Shown in pieces: positions 1 to 11,604 of a DNA stretch of 64,000 nucleotides. The notes under the pieces were generated by a model. The model was not told where the DNA came from. It saw nothing but the letters and a program-made list of their open reading frames with translations, and did no database searches. The DNA lies in NCBI GenBank assembly GCA_021186555.1, contig JAJKFL010000002.1, positions 25,770,001-25,834,000 of the forward strand. The letters are read 5' to 3'. The DNA comes from Reticulitermes speratus (lineage: Eukaryota; Arthropoda; Insecta; Blattodea; Rhinotermitidae). Numbering within the stretch: position 1 is the stretch's first letter; each line of letters opens with the position of its first letter. The translations under genes and the position numbers were made by a program.

Positions 1-169
1 AAAAATTATGCATCAAGGAGTACCTCAGCACGAGGTAGGCCAAAGGTGAAGGACAGCTTAACTGGCACCTGGAAAGAAATTGTCGTCAAGGAAAGAAAAA
101 AGAAATGCTTCGGTCCGCCTTGCTTAAAAAAAATATGGAGGAAGTCTGAAGTAAGAAATTCCTTTTTCA

Positions 170-210
170 ACGCACGCACGCAGCACACTCACACATACAC
201 ACACACGACC
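170..210. repeat. CA-rich simple repeat
   Basis: Interrupted CA/CGCA tract. The short open frame crossing it has repeat-driven composition and no recognisable domain. Nothing else is visible in the first 500 bases. Confidence 0.75.
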
Positions 211-513
211 AGCGATCGTGGTAAGCACATACGTACAAGAGCAGGGGACATATTCAGTGCTAATTGTCTTGTTCGACTTAACCATTTATACCTGTAAGTA
301 CACTTTGATGGTTATTTTTTAAAACATGGTGTTTGACGGTCTGAGGAGTAAGGTGGATCTTAAGTAGATTTAAGATTTTTATGACAGCATGTTTATCCTT
401 TCCTTAATTGTGGAGCCTGCAAGTCGCATGATGAAACAACTACATGGAAGCGTGACGTAACAGTATGGAGAATACGTCACATGGAATGAGATTAGCTCCA
501 TATTATGTTATAA

Positions 514-814
514 GGTAAAGCAATCCCTACACAGACCTGGAAGGCTCTTAGGGTTCCAGGAGGTTGAGGCCCCCAGAATTTGCAGGAAATCGGCACATGA
601 AAGTGACAAGGTTGTCAGCCCTACGCACTGGCCGCCTTTACTCCCAGGAGATATTCCTGGTACTCATTTCTGTCAGAGGCTGAGTCGAGCCCAGGGCCAT
701 ATTGCGGCCGGAAGGATTAAGTCAATGATGAGTCCCAATGACCCCATCGGGAATCGAACCCGCTACTTTCCGGCTTGTAGCGCAGTGCTTAACCAACTAC
801 GCCACTGCGTGCCG
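514..814 (-). mobile_element. SINE-A copy 1, full length with target-site duplication
   Basis: This is a tRNA-derived SINE on the minus strand. Its tRNA-like head is at the right end: a box A-like TGGCGTAGTTGG and a box B GGTTCGATTCC lie in the reverse complement of about 748-812, as expected for an internal RNA polymerase III promoter. The body is shared with the copies at 9742 and 32330. The element is bracketed by a perfect 13-bp direct repeat, TATTATGTTATAA, at 501-513 and 815-827, which fits LINE-mediated insertion. The intact duplication suggests this copy is fairly young. It is non-autonomous and encodes no protein. Confidence 0.88.
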
Positions 815-1050
815 TATTATGTTATAATTAAGTATAAAGCAGTAAAAATTAAATATCAGAAATATATGCGTCGTCACCAAGTTTAATGTTTCACTCTAAA
901 TTTGTTAGAGGGAGACTGTGACAAGCCATTCTGCATCTCATAACTTCTGAACGGAATGAAGTTAAGTATTTTATGGATGGCATGATACTGTAAATATTCC
1001 GGAAGTCTTTATTACTTCATGAAATAAATTATTTGTGTTCGTAAAGAATG

Positions 1051-1146
1051 CTATTATTATTTCATTATTATCATCATAATCATTATTATCATCATCATCC
1101 ATCTTTGTCTTCGTCATCGTCGTCGTCATTATCATCATCATTATCA
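1051..1146. repeat. ATT/ATC trinucleotide microsatellite
   Basis: Imperfect run of ATT, ATC and GTC triplets, with a central TCGTCG-rich section. Confidence 0.85.
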
Positions 1147-2530
1147 CAACTTCGTTATAAACTTTTTGGGAGTGGAGTGAGGCTACATTTATTTCTTACT
1201 TTCCATCCCTTCTCTGATGGATGATTTATTATGGAGAGTTGTTAGAATGATAATTGAAAGGAAAAACCAAAGTATCTGTCCAAGTGTCACTTGCCTACCA
1301 CAAATCCCACATGGACTGCCCTTGAATCGAAACCTTACCTTCGTGGTAACAAGAAATATCCTCTAATTTTACGTATATTTCTTTACACGTATCTTTTTAC
1401 CCAGGTACATTGAAGTAGTGTGATTACTCATCTCGCAAAGTAAAACCAGTATAATGACAGGCCTAATGGCTTGCATCAGCCGCAGATGAAGTGACTGAAA
1501 TGTCGTCTCTGATCTCAGAAGCTGAGGGTTCAAATCCTGCATATCTAGAAGATTCTTATGTAGTGTTTTCATCGCGTTTCGTCATCCTGTTAGCTCTGAT
1601 GTCATGCTTTCTCAACTCACTTATACTTTTCTAAAACCTGTGTATTGTAGGACGTTAGGCGTGAGATAAACACACTTGCATGAATAAACAGTTTTATTCC
1701 ACATGAAATTCAAAAAGGTTAATTTGTAAAGTACAATGGGTTGAGACGCACGTGGGCGTAAAGAAATGACCGTAATGAAGAATAGTCGTACTCAGTTACG
1801 GATTCCGTCCGACTTTACTCCTAGGGCAATAGCCCTCAACACCCATCGGGTGCCAGTAATATTTTCGATGTGACTAAGAAACAAAATTCGTAATAAAAAA
1901 CTCAAGCATCACAGTAGTATATATCAAAGCACCGCAGTTGTTGGGCATCAGTGTTAATTTTGTAAGGTCGCGCTGTGTAATTACGTGTATGTTGGAGTTC
2001 AGGCAACAACAGGATTTCTTTACATTTCCTAGGCGCAAGAATTGAAAAGTCCGACAGAAATTACTCGTGTCTGCGGTGGCTTCTTTGAGACATGTCTAGA
2101 ATGTGCTACTCGTAGGCCTATAGCCTACAACAGACATAGCAACTGAAAACTTGATTTTTATAATATATTTAAAATTTCATGTAAAATGTCTTGAAATTCC
2201 GTAATCACACTGATTATTTGCAAGAGGATATGATATGATGGTGTGTGAGTACTGCAGAGGGAGGAGAGTAGCCGTGGATTTAGGTACAGTCCTTATTGCG
2301 GAGATTTAGGATGGAATGCCTCTGACGGTTCTGCCATTTTTTATGTTTATTCACTGAGTTTTCTTTGATATTCACTTATTAGGCCTATGCTAGGAGTTTA
2401 TGTAGGGTGTAAGTAAGGGGAAGGTGTACGGAACAACTAGCAAAACACTCTCTCCCATTAATGTACTTAACTTCATTCAATCGGTAATAAATTCGGCGTA
2501 TTTGTTTAGTTGATTTATCATTCAGCTAAG

Positions 2531-2567
2531 CACTCAGTCACTCACTCACTCACTCACTTTTTTTTTA
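2531..2567. repeat. CACT tetranucleotide repeat with poly-T
   Basis: About five tandem CACT units run into a T9 tract. This may be the worn 3' end of a retroelement, but no element body could be identified. Confidence 0.7.
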
Positions 2568-3639
2568 CATGGTGAAGGGCCCCGCAGCTGATGCTACGGA
2601 CGCACCATAGCCTTAAGGCTTTTTGTGCAACCCTGTGATGAAGATGAAGATGAGCAGTTTTCTTTTACCAAGTTTTACAAGTAATGGAGAACCAGTGGAA
2701 TGAAATTGACAGGGGAAAACCGACAACGCAGAGAAAAACCTGTCCCAGTGCCATTTTGTCCACCCACACTACACTCACTCACTCAGACCTTTACTCATTC
2801 ACTCATACAGACAATCAGTGTATCATATCTAAGTGGGATTGCGCAGTACTTAGCAGGTCTTTAAGTTACTGAGACACAGTTTCACTTCGTTCCCGGGCTT
2901 TATTAATTAACTAAAGTTTATTGTTCAGGAAACGAGATGGAGACGGAAAATTTAAACTTATTGACTACGTAACCTTGAAGATTAAATAAAAACTTTTTAC
3001 AACGGATTCTAGTACCCAAAACATAAGTACACAAATCGATACATTCATTTTAATGACGTATAAATTTTACTATTCCCCCGAAGTACTTTAATACGAGGTA
3101 AGGTAATTTTGTATTCCATTTAAAACACAAGGACTTTTTAAGAGATTCAGTGTGTAAGGAACGTTGTTTTAATTGTCAGTTTGCACTGCTACTGCTAACA
3201 GCAAGTGGCGCTGAATCACTTTTGACGGCGGAATTCGTGACTACTCTTCTATCACTCCTGTTATAAGGCACACTGTATTTTTTCATTGTATATAACCGCC
3301 TACTAACGTCGGGTTACCCACGCTCGGACACGATTCAGTGTCTTTACTCAGGGAGCTGTTTGAAACACGCTTTATTCATTTCGTTTCCTTCCATCCCAGC
3401 GTAGCTTTCGACGGGAGGTACACAAATTACGCTACGTGTAATATCAAGACCAATCTTCTTTATCAGATTATATCGATACTTTAAATTCGTTAAATGGTAC
3501 TAGATTAGAAAAATTTGGTACAGAATCCATCTTAAGAAGCTGTCGTTGGAGTCGCTCATTTAATAAATAGTAGTTAACTACACACCGTCAATACGACTTT
3601 ATTGCTATTAATAAGTAATTTGTCACATTATATCTAGCA

Positions 3640-3672
3640 ACATGTTTCGACTTTCATTAGTTATCTTAAGGC
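3640..3672 (-). repeat. Hairpin-GAAAC motif, copy a
   Basis: On the minus strand the order is AAGATA, a short stem (ACT pairing with AGT around a five-base loop), then CGAAACATGT. It is the first of a family of related short motifs in the window; see the findings. Confidence 0.5.
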
Positions 3673-4184
3673 TAATCTGGTAAAGTATTACAACTGTAAG
3701 TATTCGAAAATTGTATAAATTATAAAATTTCTTATATCAATTTTGGAATGAGACCTCATTTCCTTACGAAGGTATTTACAGTATAGATTGTCTTAATCTT
3801 GCTTCTTTATTAAGTTGTGTAGAGATTTTTTATACCTTAAAATTTATATTGATTATAATTAATGTTTTGTTTTTTTGTCATAAGTGTAATATTTTCCCTT
3901 GTTGGTTTTTTTTCACTGGTAAAGTGTGTTGTTTTATTTAGGAATAATCGATGACTAAATGGCGTCGTTCTCAATCACTGTAATAAATTATCATTAATTA
4001 ATAATTATGTATATTATGTGGTTATAGGGTTTTTAATAATTCCATTATTTGCTTACTGTACTTTAGCTAGAATATTCAGTTAAATATAATTTAGTTAAAT
4101 TTCCCGCTTTCCGTGAAACCAAAATACTTATTATGATGAGCACTAGAACCCGTATATAGCCCAAATCCTGAACCACATTCATTC

Positions 4185-4495
4185 AGTATAATCCAGTATA
4201 ATGTTATTCTTCCATCTATGCTTAGGTCTCCCAAATGGTCTCTTCCCTTCATGTTCTTTGGATAAAAGTTGCACTTGGCAATTTTTCATCTCTGCGATAA
4301 ACACCTCGTACCCATCCTCCTTCGTTCCCCTTGATCTGATCCCCCGATACTGTCACATGAAGAGTACGAATTGTGACGCTTCTCATTATCAAGTCTTCTT
4401 GACCATGCTAAAGTGATGTCTTCCTTAGGGCAAAATATCCTCTTCACCAGTTCTAATCTTTGCCTTTGTAATCGTAGCCTGTATGAAATAGACAC
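4185..4495 (-). pseudogene. Non-LTR retrotransposon C-terminal tail relic
   Basis: The minus-strand translation of 4286-4495 contains VKRIFCPKEDITLAWSRRL followed by NSYSS. These align with VPKKEVTIDGVKL and LHNLYSS in the related relic at 54840-55140. Downstream in another minus frame (about 4200-4260) are EGKRPFGRPKHRW-like residues, the basic patch common in the tails of insect non-LTR polymerase ORFs. At least one frameshift separates the parts. No reverse transcriptase palm motif is present, so only the distal end survives. The fragment cannot encode active protein. The family name is not certain. Confidence 0.75.
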
Positions 4496-4500
4496 TTAAC

Positions 4501-7500
4501 GAAATGGTGGAAAACGTTTCCTGAAATGAAGGGACGTTCCCCAAAATTTTATTTACTTACTGACTTAACGCAATGGGGAACCACATTTTATGTGTATATA
4601 TTTTTTAAATTACAAATTTTACACAAATAAGTAAGTAATGTTTGGAGTAATAATGACATGGACAAGAAAAGCTATATTTCACAGTGGAAAGCACCTGTTA
4701 TTTTTACTATTGCTGCAACAGAGGGCTGTATCATCAATCACTGTGCGAAGGTGATGTAAGCCCCTTATAAAGTGGCCATTCTCTCTGCACGTAACAGCAC
4801 ACAACTTAGTAGGAACAAATGCTGGGGCATGACTGTCGGCTGCAAGGGAGGGCGAAGCATTTGCGTGTGTAAAGTTTAGACCATCTTGCCTGACGAATGG
4901 TTACAAGGAAGGACACGCCAAGTATAAGCGAATGTAAAAGCCTCGCATGTACGCGTGCCTGTTCACACAAAAATATATAGTACATGAAGGTCTTTACTCT
5001 AAGTGCCGTAATTAAGGTCGTCGCATGACGCCTTCATTACAATCATGTCTTTCTTACGCATGAAAGGAAAACAACATATTTTTGTTAATGCACTTCAGTA
5101 TTTACTTTAACGTGTTGAAATACGTATTCATTAAAAGCCTGCATTTACTCAAGAGTAATTCTGAAGTAAAAAGTAGTATCACGTTTTGTGTTAGAGGTGA
5201 AGGCTGTAGTCAGTAGGTTTATCAGCGTTGTGCGCATGCTAGCTGTCACACATAACCCAATAACAGCGTATTGTAAACTGCATGACATTGCCTTTCGTAT
5301 TGAAGTAAGAACTTAACATTGAAAGGGAAATTAATATAAAATTTGAGCAAGAAGTGGTTACATGTTCTACTCATGAAAGAAATTAACACTCTGAGACATG
5401 AGAAGGTTGTTACATAAATTTCAGATATACTTCCAGTCTTTGAAATATATTTATTTTTCTCTGCTTTCCAAGCGCCATCTAAAACGGTTTTGTCCCTATT
5501 CCTGACTGCTTGCTAATTATTATCCTCGATATAATCTGGTTCCCAATAATTCTGTTTCGAATTTTGCCACGTCATACTTCCTTAAACAGACCACAAAACT
5601 CGGTCAAGCAACACAAGTTCTGTGCTGACCAAACTTGGCAGACAGCAGTCTTCTACGTCTCGTCATATTCGTAGTTCGTTATCCACTAGTTGCAATTAAT
5701 AGTCATATAACTGATGCGAAAGTTAATAACAGTGATCGTACTATTTACACTACTGATTGTTTAAAGTTCGTTTGATTTAGGTATCGTAATCCCGTTGTAT
5801 TTGTCAAATCTATATCGACTACAGGGTCTGAGTAACACAACACCATGAGTATCATATACTCATTGTATTTAGTACATGTTTCGGCAGACTTAAACGGCCA
5901 TTATCAGTTAGTCGTACACATTCATAAGAATCTTTCATAATCACCGTCTGTCTCAATTATAAAACGGTTTCTTGAGCCTCAGCGCGCACCGCACAGAGAA
6001 CACAATCTGTAAAAATTGTGAAGCCTAATCACGGCCAGGGATCCTATATGTACATGGTTGTCCACATAAAGTATCCGTTATTTTTATTCGATTTTAACCT
6101 AAGACGTGACCTGTCGTCACATTGTATTAAACGTATAAATATGAAACTGAACGAAATTCCTTCCGTTGGGAGTCGTCGTGATACATGTGGACGGAAGAAC
6201 AGACAGACGTGACGAAAGCCGATTGTTGCTTTTCGCATGCGAACGCGCCTAAGATACAGATGTAAGTTGAATCTCTGTAGAGAAGATGAGTTGGCTACGT
6301 ACGTGTAAAATCCTAGTCTAAGTGGAATATACAGTGGTTGGTTTTGGGTGCATCTGACTCAGAGCAGGGTGATGGCGGTTTATTATTAAAACAGTGGTGA
6401 ACATTACTGTTTGCTTAAGCGGTTGAAAGCGAAAAAAAAATTTCGGAAACTACTACTGTATACAATTTTTCCACAATAACGAATTTTATAGTGATATATC
6501 TTGAACACCAGAAGTAATGGCTTTGTTGTGGTCGCTCGCATTTTAAATACCTTTACTTCCTATTGTGATAAACTGACTGCATCATCGTAGAGTGACATGT
6601 TAAGTAGCACAGCATTTACAACTCATTTGTCCCTATATAAGGTATCATATTAAAGGAAAACTGGTTGAATGAGATAGGTCTAACACAGTACGGCTGTAAC
6701 CTTGCACAAGACATCGAGTGCAATAACAGAGACCATGGAAACTACAACATTTTCTTCCACAAAAAGCACAAAGTTTCTATTCCTTGTACTTATCCTTCTA
6801 CTTGTCCGGTTAGTCTAAATTTAAGTGTGAACAAGTTGATGTTGAAGACAGTTGCTTCACGTGTATGCACGTGAGAAGACAAACAAATTGTTTAATCGTT
6901 ATCGCTTTGGATGCTGTACTGGTGTAGTCAGACCTTGTCAGAACTTTAATTATTGCAAGTGAACTATATACAAAGGCCACAGCAAAATAGTAGTAATAGT
7001 ACTACACCACAGGCAGAAGGATTTACATGCATGTAAATGCAATTAGTCTTGCAACTTTAACAGACTCGCTTATTTCAGGTAATTGTTCTGTTTAAACATT
7101 GTTATTTGTTGCTGTTATCCTCTTGTCGCTATTTCAAGGTAAGCTGCTACTTAGAAAGCCCAGGATGATAACAGATATAGAGCATTTTTCTGACATCTAC
7201 GAGAGTGCAGTTTAGTTTTATACAATTTTTCCATTTGATTATTTGTTTCACATATGTTGTAAATCTGTCTACGTACGAACTAATAGTTTGGAACTAATAT
7301 ATACTTATTCTTTGTTAATCTATGTGCATTTTCTTTATCTGTGTTTCCACCGAATAATTCTTTTCTACTAAAATATATTTCTCTTTTGAAAGCAAAAGCG
7401 TGTAAACGTTACTGGTGTACAGATTTTATGAAACGTCCAAAAAGTCAGTTAAAGTTACTGATACGTACGGCATCACCAGAGTTCGGTTCTCAGCAGGGCT

Positions 7501-7842
7501 TGGTATGTTCCTCTACAACACTTTGCCTTTTAAGGGTATGAGACCCATCAAATATTCTACTCAGGGGGTGTCGGCGATTTTTACCTGATGGGCGACAGTG
7601 GTGGAAGCCGACAGCTCACAAGTATCCTTTATTTGCAGTAATATAACACCGAAAATTTTCCTGCACACCCTTGTAAAACGACTGGTTTAGAGCATGAGTA
7701 TAAATTCATTAAATCGTGCCCCTTTCGTAAATGTGCAGTTTCCTTTATCTGCACAAAACTTGTACTGAGGCTGTGTTTTATTTTTTGAGTATTAGCAGTG
7801 AAACTGAAGCGAATTTTTCCTAATGCTTTGAATTGTCAGTGA
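4501..7842. other. Unannotated AT-rich stretch
   Basis: No gene or identifiable transposon is visible apart from the motif at 5874-5907. Short open frames at 6018-6238 overlap on both strands and look like chance. I cannot exclude deep intron or regulatory DNA. Confidence 0.6.
5874..5907 (-). repeat. Hairpin-GAAAC motif, copy b
   Basis: The minus strand reads CTGATAAT, a GGC/GCC stem around a long loop, then CGAAACATGT. It belongs to the same motif family as 3640, 23161 and 35023. Confidence 0.5.
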
Positions 7843-8040
7843 CGTGTGTCCTTTTTATGCACACTGAAAATAGTGTCCATGTACTCCGTATGCGCACTAA
7901 AAATACTGCCTCTGTCTTCTCTATAAACACTGATTACAGTGGATCTGTCCTCTGTAAACACACTAATAATAGTACTTCTGTCATGTGTATGTATACTAAT
8001 AGTGCTTCTCTCCACTCTGTGAACACTAATAATATTATGT
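7843..8040 (+). repeat. Degenerate ~33-bp minisatellite, six units
   Basis: Roughly six diverged units each carry an ACACTAATAATAGT-like core followed by TTCTGTC. Because the period is close to 33 bases, a plus-strand frame (7833-8081) stays open and reads as an 11-residue quasi-repeat rich in Thr, Asn and Ser. There is no signal peptide, known domain or splice context, so I treat it as non-coding tandem repeat. Confidence 0.6.
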
Positions 8041-9399
8041 CAGATGAACACATTTTTAAAACTCTGTCTTTTAAGTCCTAATCGTGTTCCAGTTTTGACA
8101 GAGTTTATTGACTCTACGTAGAAGATTATGTACATTTTCGGGCATATTTTAACATAAGACAAGACCGAAAAAATATTTGAAGGATAATTTAAAAGATTAT
8201 GTGTTATGTAGACTATCCTCCTACAGTACGTTATTTTCGAGCTAAAGTAAAGCTTAAAGTTGTCCCTGTGCAAGCTACGAGGTCGCACTGGGCAGTGGAC
8301 GTATAGATCCACACTTTCTGAACCTCGGTACTGCACAAACGTCTGTGACTCTTTTAGAGCACTGGGATGTCAACTACAAGAAAATAACTTATGTATATAT
8401 TGGTAGGTCTACGTACACATTATTTTTGACGTTACACTGTATATCTGACCTATCACACTGTCGTTAAATAAATAATAAATAAAAATGGATTAATAAATTG
8501 AGTATATCTATGGTACGTTGTGTTCCTTGTCAGCCATTTCGCTGCAGTTTTTGCCATTAAGCCCTGCGGCGAAAGGACTTGACCAATCAGAGATGAAGCA
8601 GTAATTGTGGGTTTCTGAAAGCTTCTATCAAAATCAGATAATTTTCTCACGATACCGCAGCCTGGGGCGGTCTGCCCTTTGAAACAGATCCAATACCCTG
8701 CCTCCGGCCCCCAGACTCTAGACTGACTAATCACACACTGAAACTTTGGGAGCGCAGTTATATTTGGTAGGTTTTACAGCGTGACCAAATTTCTTCACTT
8801 CAAAAGGAAGCACACGCAGAAAGTGAATATAATTCACTAGAAAAATCTTTTGCAGGTGAAGCTTATGTAACTTTAAATTTCAGTTATAAATACCGGGTAT
8901 TAATTTACGTTATAGATCACGACTATATTTTTGGAACCCTAACTTACACATCATCTCTCCTTCTTGGTACGTAAATTCTACAGTTGGAAAGAATATTTAA
9001 ATAACCTAATAATCAAACATACGTCTGAAATGTACGTTATCCTACGAAAGTCAACTGACGTAGGTAGCCGTGACTTGAAATTTTTCCAAGTAAAAATCTG
9101 ACCTGTTCTCATGGAGGCGCTTATTTTCAAACCCATACAAATAACAACTAGCATAGGTCTTAAACCCGAGCGACAAAGGCAAGCTGTACGAGTTTTCCTA
9201 AGAATTTCAAGAGCATACTGGGAGCACTGCTTGTTAGTGAAGGGCAATAGCTAGTGTTCTTGTCTAGGATCCTTAAAGTCCTCAATAAGATACTCTTTTT
9301 ATAATATAAAGAAGCACTTTTGACTGAATTATTCTTTGATATAGTAAAGCAATGGGAACATTTACCTGGTCATGTTGTTTAAGTGCCTTGTGCATCAAC
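8041..9399. other. Unannotated stretch
   Basis: Nothing recognisable. Minus-strand open frames at 8040-8336, 8453-8734 and 8978-9247 carry no domain I can name. The segment near 8650-8720 is somewhat richer in GC than its surroundings. Confidence 0.5.
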
Positions 9400-9740
9400 T
9401 TCATAGAGATTCCGCCAATTTAATCCTCGAGCGAGAATGTTCGCTTCCTTACTTTCATCTGGAGGTGTGAAAATATCTGAATAACACATGCCACAGCGAT
9501 AGGCAAGACGTGGTACCTGGCCCTCTAGGTCGCCTGACTTAACGCTGTGTGACATGTATGTTTGTGGTGCCATGTGAAGAATACCGTGTTGGTGCTACCG
9601 TTGTGAGCAAACCTCCCTGAGCTGGAGTGCAGCCTTAGCAGTGCCATCAGTTGCCAGTGACATATTGGCAGAGGTCTGGGAAGAAAGGAATATGAAGTCG
9701 ACGTCTGCCGCGTAACTCATGGTGCTCATAACCAGTGCCT
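9400..9740 (+). pseudogene. Mariner-like transposase C-terminal relic
   Basis: The plus-strand translation near 9510-9570 reads WPSRSPDLTLCDMYVCGAM. This matches the WPxxSPDLxxxD signature around the last catalytic Asp of Tc1/mariner-type transposases. After frame changes, 9655-9735 reads EYEVDVCRVTHGAH, typical of the extreme C-terminus of one such insect family. Stops and frameshifts break the two parts, so it is dead. The N-terminal helix-turn-helix and the first two catalytic acids were not found. A SINE-A copy begins directly downstream. In life this family cuts and pastes its own DNA at TA sites. Confidence 0.7.
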
Positions 9741-9741
9741 G

Positions 9742-10046
9742 TAGAGCGTAGCGTAGTTGGTTGAGGCACTACGCTACAAACCGGAACGTCGCGGGTTCGA
9801 TTCCTGATGGTGTTATTGGAATTAATTCTTTGGCATAATCGTTTCGGTCGCACTATGGCCCTGGGGTCGACAGAAATGAGTACCAGGAATATTTCCTGGG
9901 GGGTAAAGGCGGCCGGTGCTTAGGGCTGACAACCTTACCACCTTCATGTGCCGATTGTCTACAAATCTGGGAGCCTCAACCTCCTGGACCCCTCAGGGCC
10001 TGTCTAGACCTGTAATGGGGTTGCTTTACCTTTTACCTTACCTCAG
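9742..10046 (+). mobile_element. SINE-A copy 2
   Basis: Plus-strand copy of the same family as 514-814. The head has box A-like TAGCGTAGTTGG near 9749 and box B GGTTCGATTCC near 9796. The body includes GAAATGAGTACCAGGAATAT, and the tail ends in TTTACCTTTTACCTTACC. No clear target-site duplication is visible, so this copy is probably older than copy 1. Confidence 0.85.
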
Positions 10047-10861
10047 ATATTATAAAAGTGAAAAGGGCCGTGAGTAGTGGGGCTAATATGGTACAAGGTA
10101 GCTATGTATTATAAATTACCTGTGATGAGGTAAGATTAAGTACCAAAGTACATGAGACATTGACGAATGTGAAATTGGTAGTCCTTCTCAGTAAACAGTG
10201 TTTTCGATGATGGCATGCTTTTAAGAAACTCTCACTTACTACATCTGCTAAATTCCTCTCTCCTATCATCACAGCATCACCGGGACCTCGGTGACATCAA
10301 CAATTAAGTGAGGGCAACCGGTATAATAAGTAAGGCTTTGTGATTTCATTCCTCTCGAGGTCACAGACGGTGTTCGTTTATTCCCTTGCTTACGTCGCGC
10401 TTTGCTGAGGTGTTGATGTCATCAATAAAGAAGATATTACTCATTCCCCCCTCAGCCCTTCAGTCCATCGCCTTTAACATTGTATTAAAGGTTTTATATT
10501 TTTATTTTTGAATCTTCAGCATTTCCTTGAAGTTGCATAAGGATCTTAGAAGTGATAGTACCCATGCGATTACGCAGCCCAGTCACGATTCGTGGAACAT
10601 CCACCAGAGAATATGGACAGGCAAGTGACAATCAAGTCTACTCATCCCTCTCCTCCCCTCTTCCCCATGATATCCGGCGTCCGTTTATTTTGCCTGTCCT
10701 CGGGGTTTCAGATTACCGAAGCAGAAAGATGACCATTAAATATCCTGAAGTAAAATGATAATGAGGTTTTCCGTTTTTTCGTTCTCCGTTTATTTGAGTA
10801 TGTGGCACATAAGGGAAAGCCGTAGCAGTTGGACCGTATCAAATTCGGACTTAGTTACGTG
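10047..10861. other. Unannotated stretch before the 41-bp satellite
   Basis: No gene seen. A short inverted similarity links GGTGACATCAAC near 10290 with GTTGATGTCATC near 10412, possibly a remnant of an older foldback. The 68-codon frame at 10552-10758 has no recognisable features. Confidence 0.5.
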
Positions 10862-11604
10862 GTTATACACCAATGTAACAGTTACTGTTATGACCACAAA
10901 CTGATATACACCAATGTAACAGTTACTGTTATGACCACAAACTGATATACACCAATGTAACAGTTACTGTTATGACCACAAACTGATATACACCAATGTA
11001 ACGGTTACTGTTATGACCACAAACTTATATACACCAATGTAACAGTTACTGTCATGACCACAAACTGATATACACCAATGTAACGGTTACTGTTATGACC
11101 ACAAACTGATATACACCAATGTAACAGTTACTGTTATGACCACAAACTGATATACACCAATGTAACGGTTACTGTTATGACCACAAACTAATATACACCA
11201 ATGTAACGGTTACTGTTATGACCACAAACTGATATACACCAATGTAACGGTTACTGTTATGACCACAAACTGATATACACCAATGTAACAGTTACTGTTA
11301 TGACCACAAACTGATATACACCAATGTAACGGTTACTGTTATGACCACAAACTGATATACACCAATGTAACGGTTACTGTTATGACCACAAACTGATATA
11401 CACCAATGTAACAGTTACTGTTATGACCACAAACTGATATACACCAATGTAACGGTTACTGTTATGACCACAAACTGATATACACCAATGTAACAGTTAC
11501 TGTTATGACCACAAACTGATATACACCAATGTAACAGTTACTGTTATGACCACAAACTGATATACACCAATGTAACAGTTACTGTTATGACCACAAACTG
11601 ATAT
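10862..11604. repeat. 41-bp satellite array, 18 units
   Basis: Eighteen head-to-tail units of 41 bp are almost identical. Each unit contains an inverted repeat, TAACAGT-T-ACTGTTA. In eight units (4, 6, 8, 9, 10, 12, 13 and 15) the left arm reads TAACGGT instead. Other changes are rare: one T to C in unit 5 and single changes at two unit junctions. Such homogeneity implies recent amplification or ongoing conversion. No element body flanks the array. Confidence 0.97.

Larger units (their letters stand above)
828..4184. other. Unannotated AT-rich stretch
   Basis: I see no gene. The stretch holds small simple repeats, listed separately, and one hairpin-GAAAC motif at 3640. A segment at 1465-1540 has a weak box B-like GGGTTCAAATCC and may be an old tRNA-derived SINE head. 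The short open frames here have no domain signature. Confidence 0.6.

Noticed and set aside
10862..11604. 41-bp repeats as a CRISPR array
   Set aside because: The units are contiguous with no unique spacers, there are no cas genes, and the context is eukaryotic.
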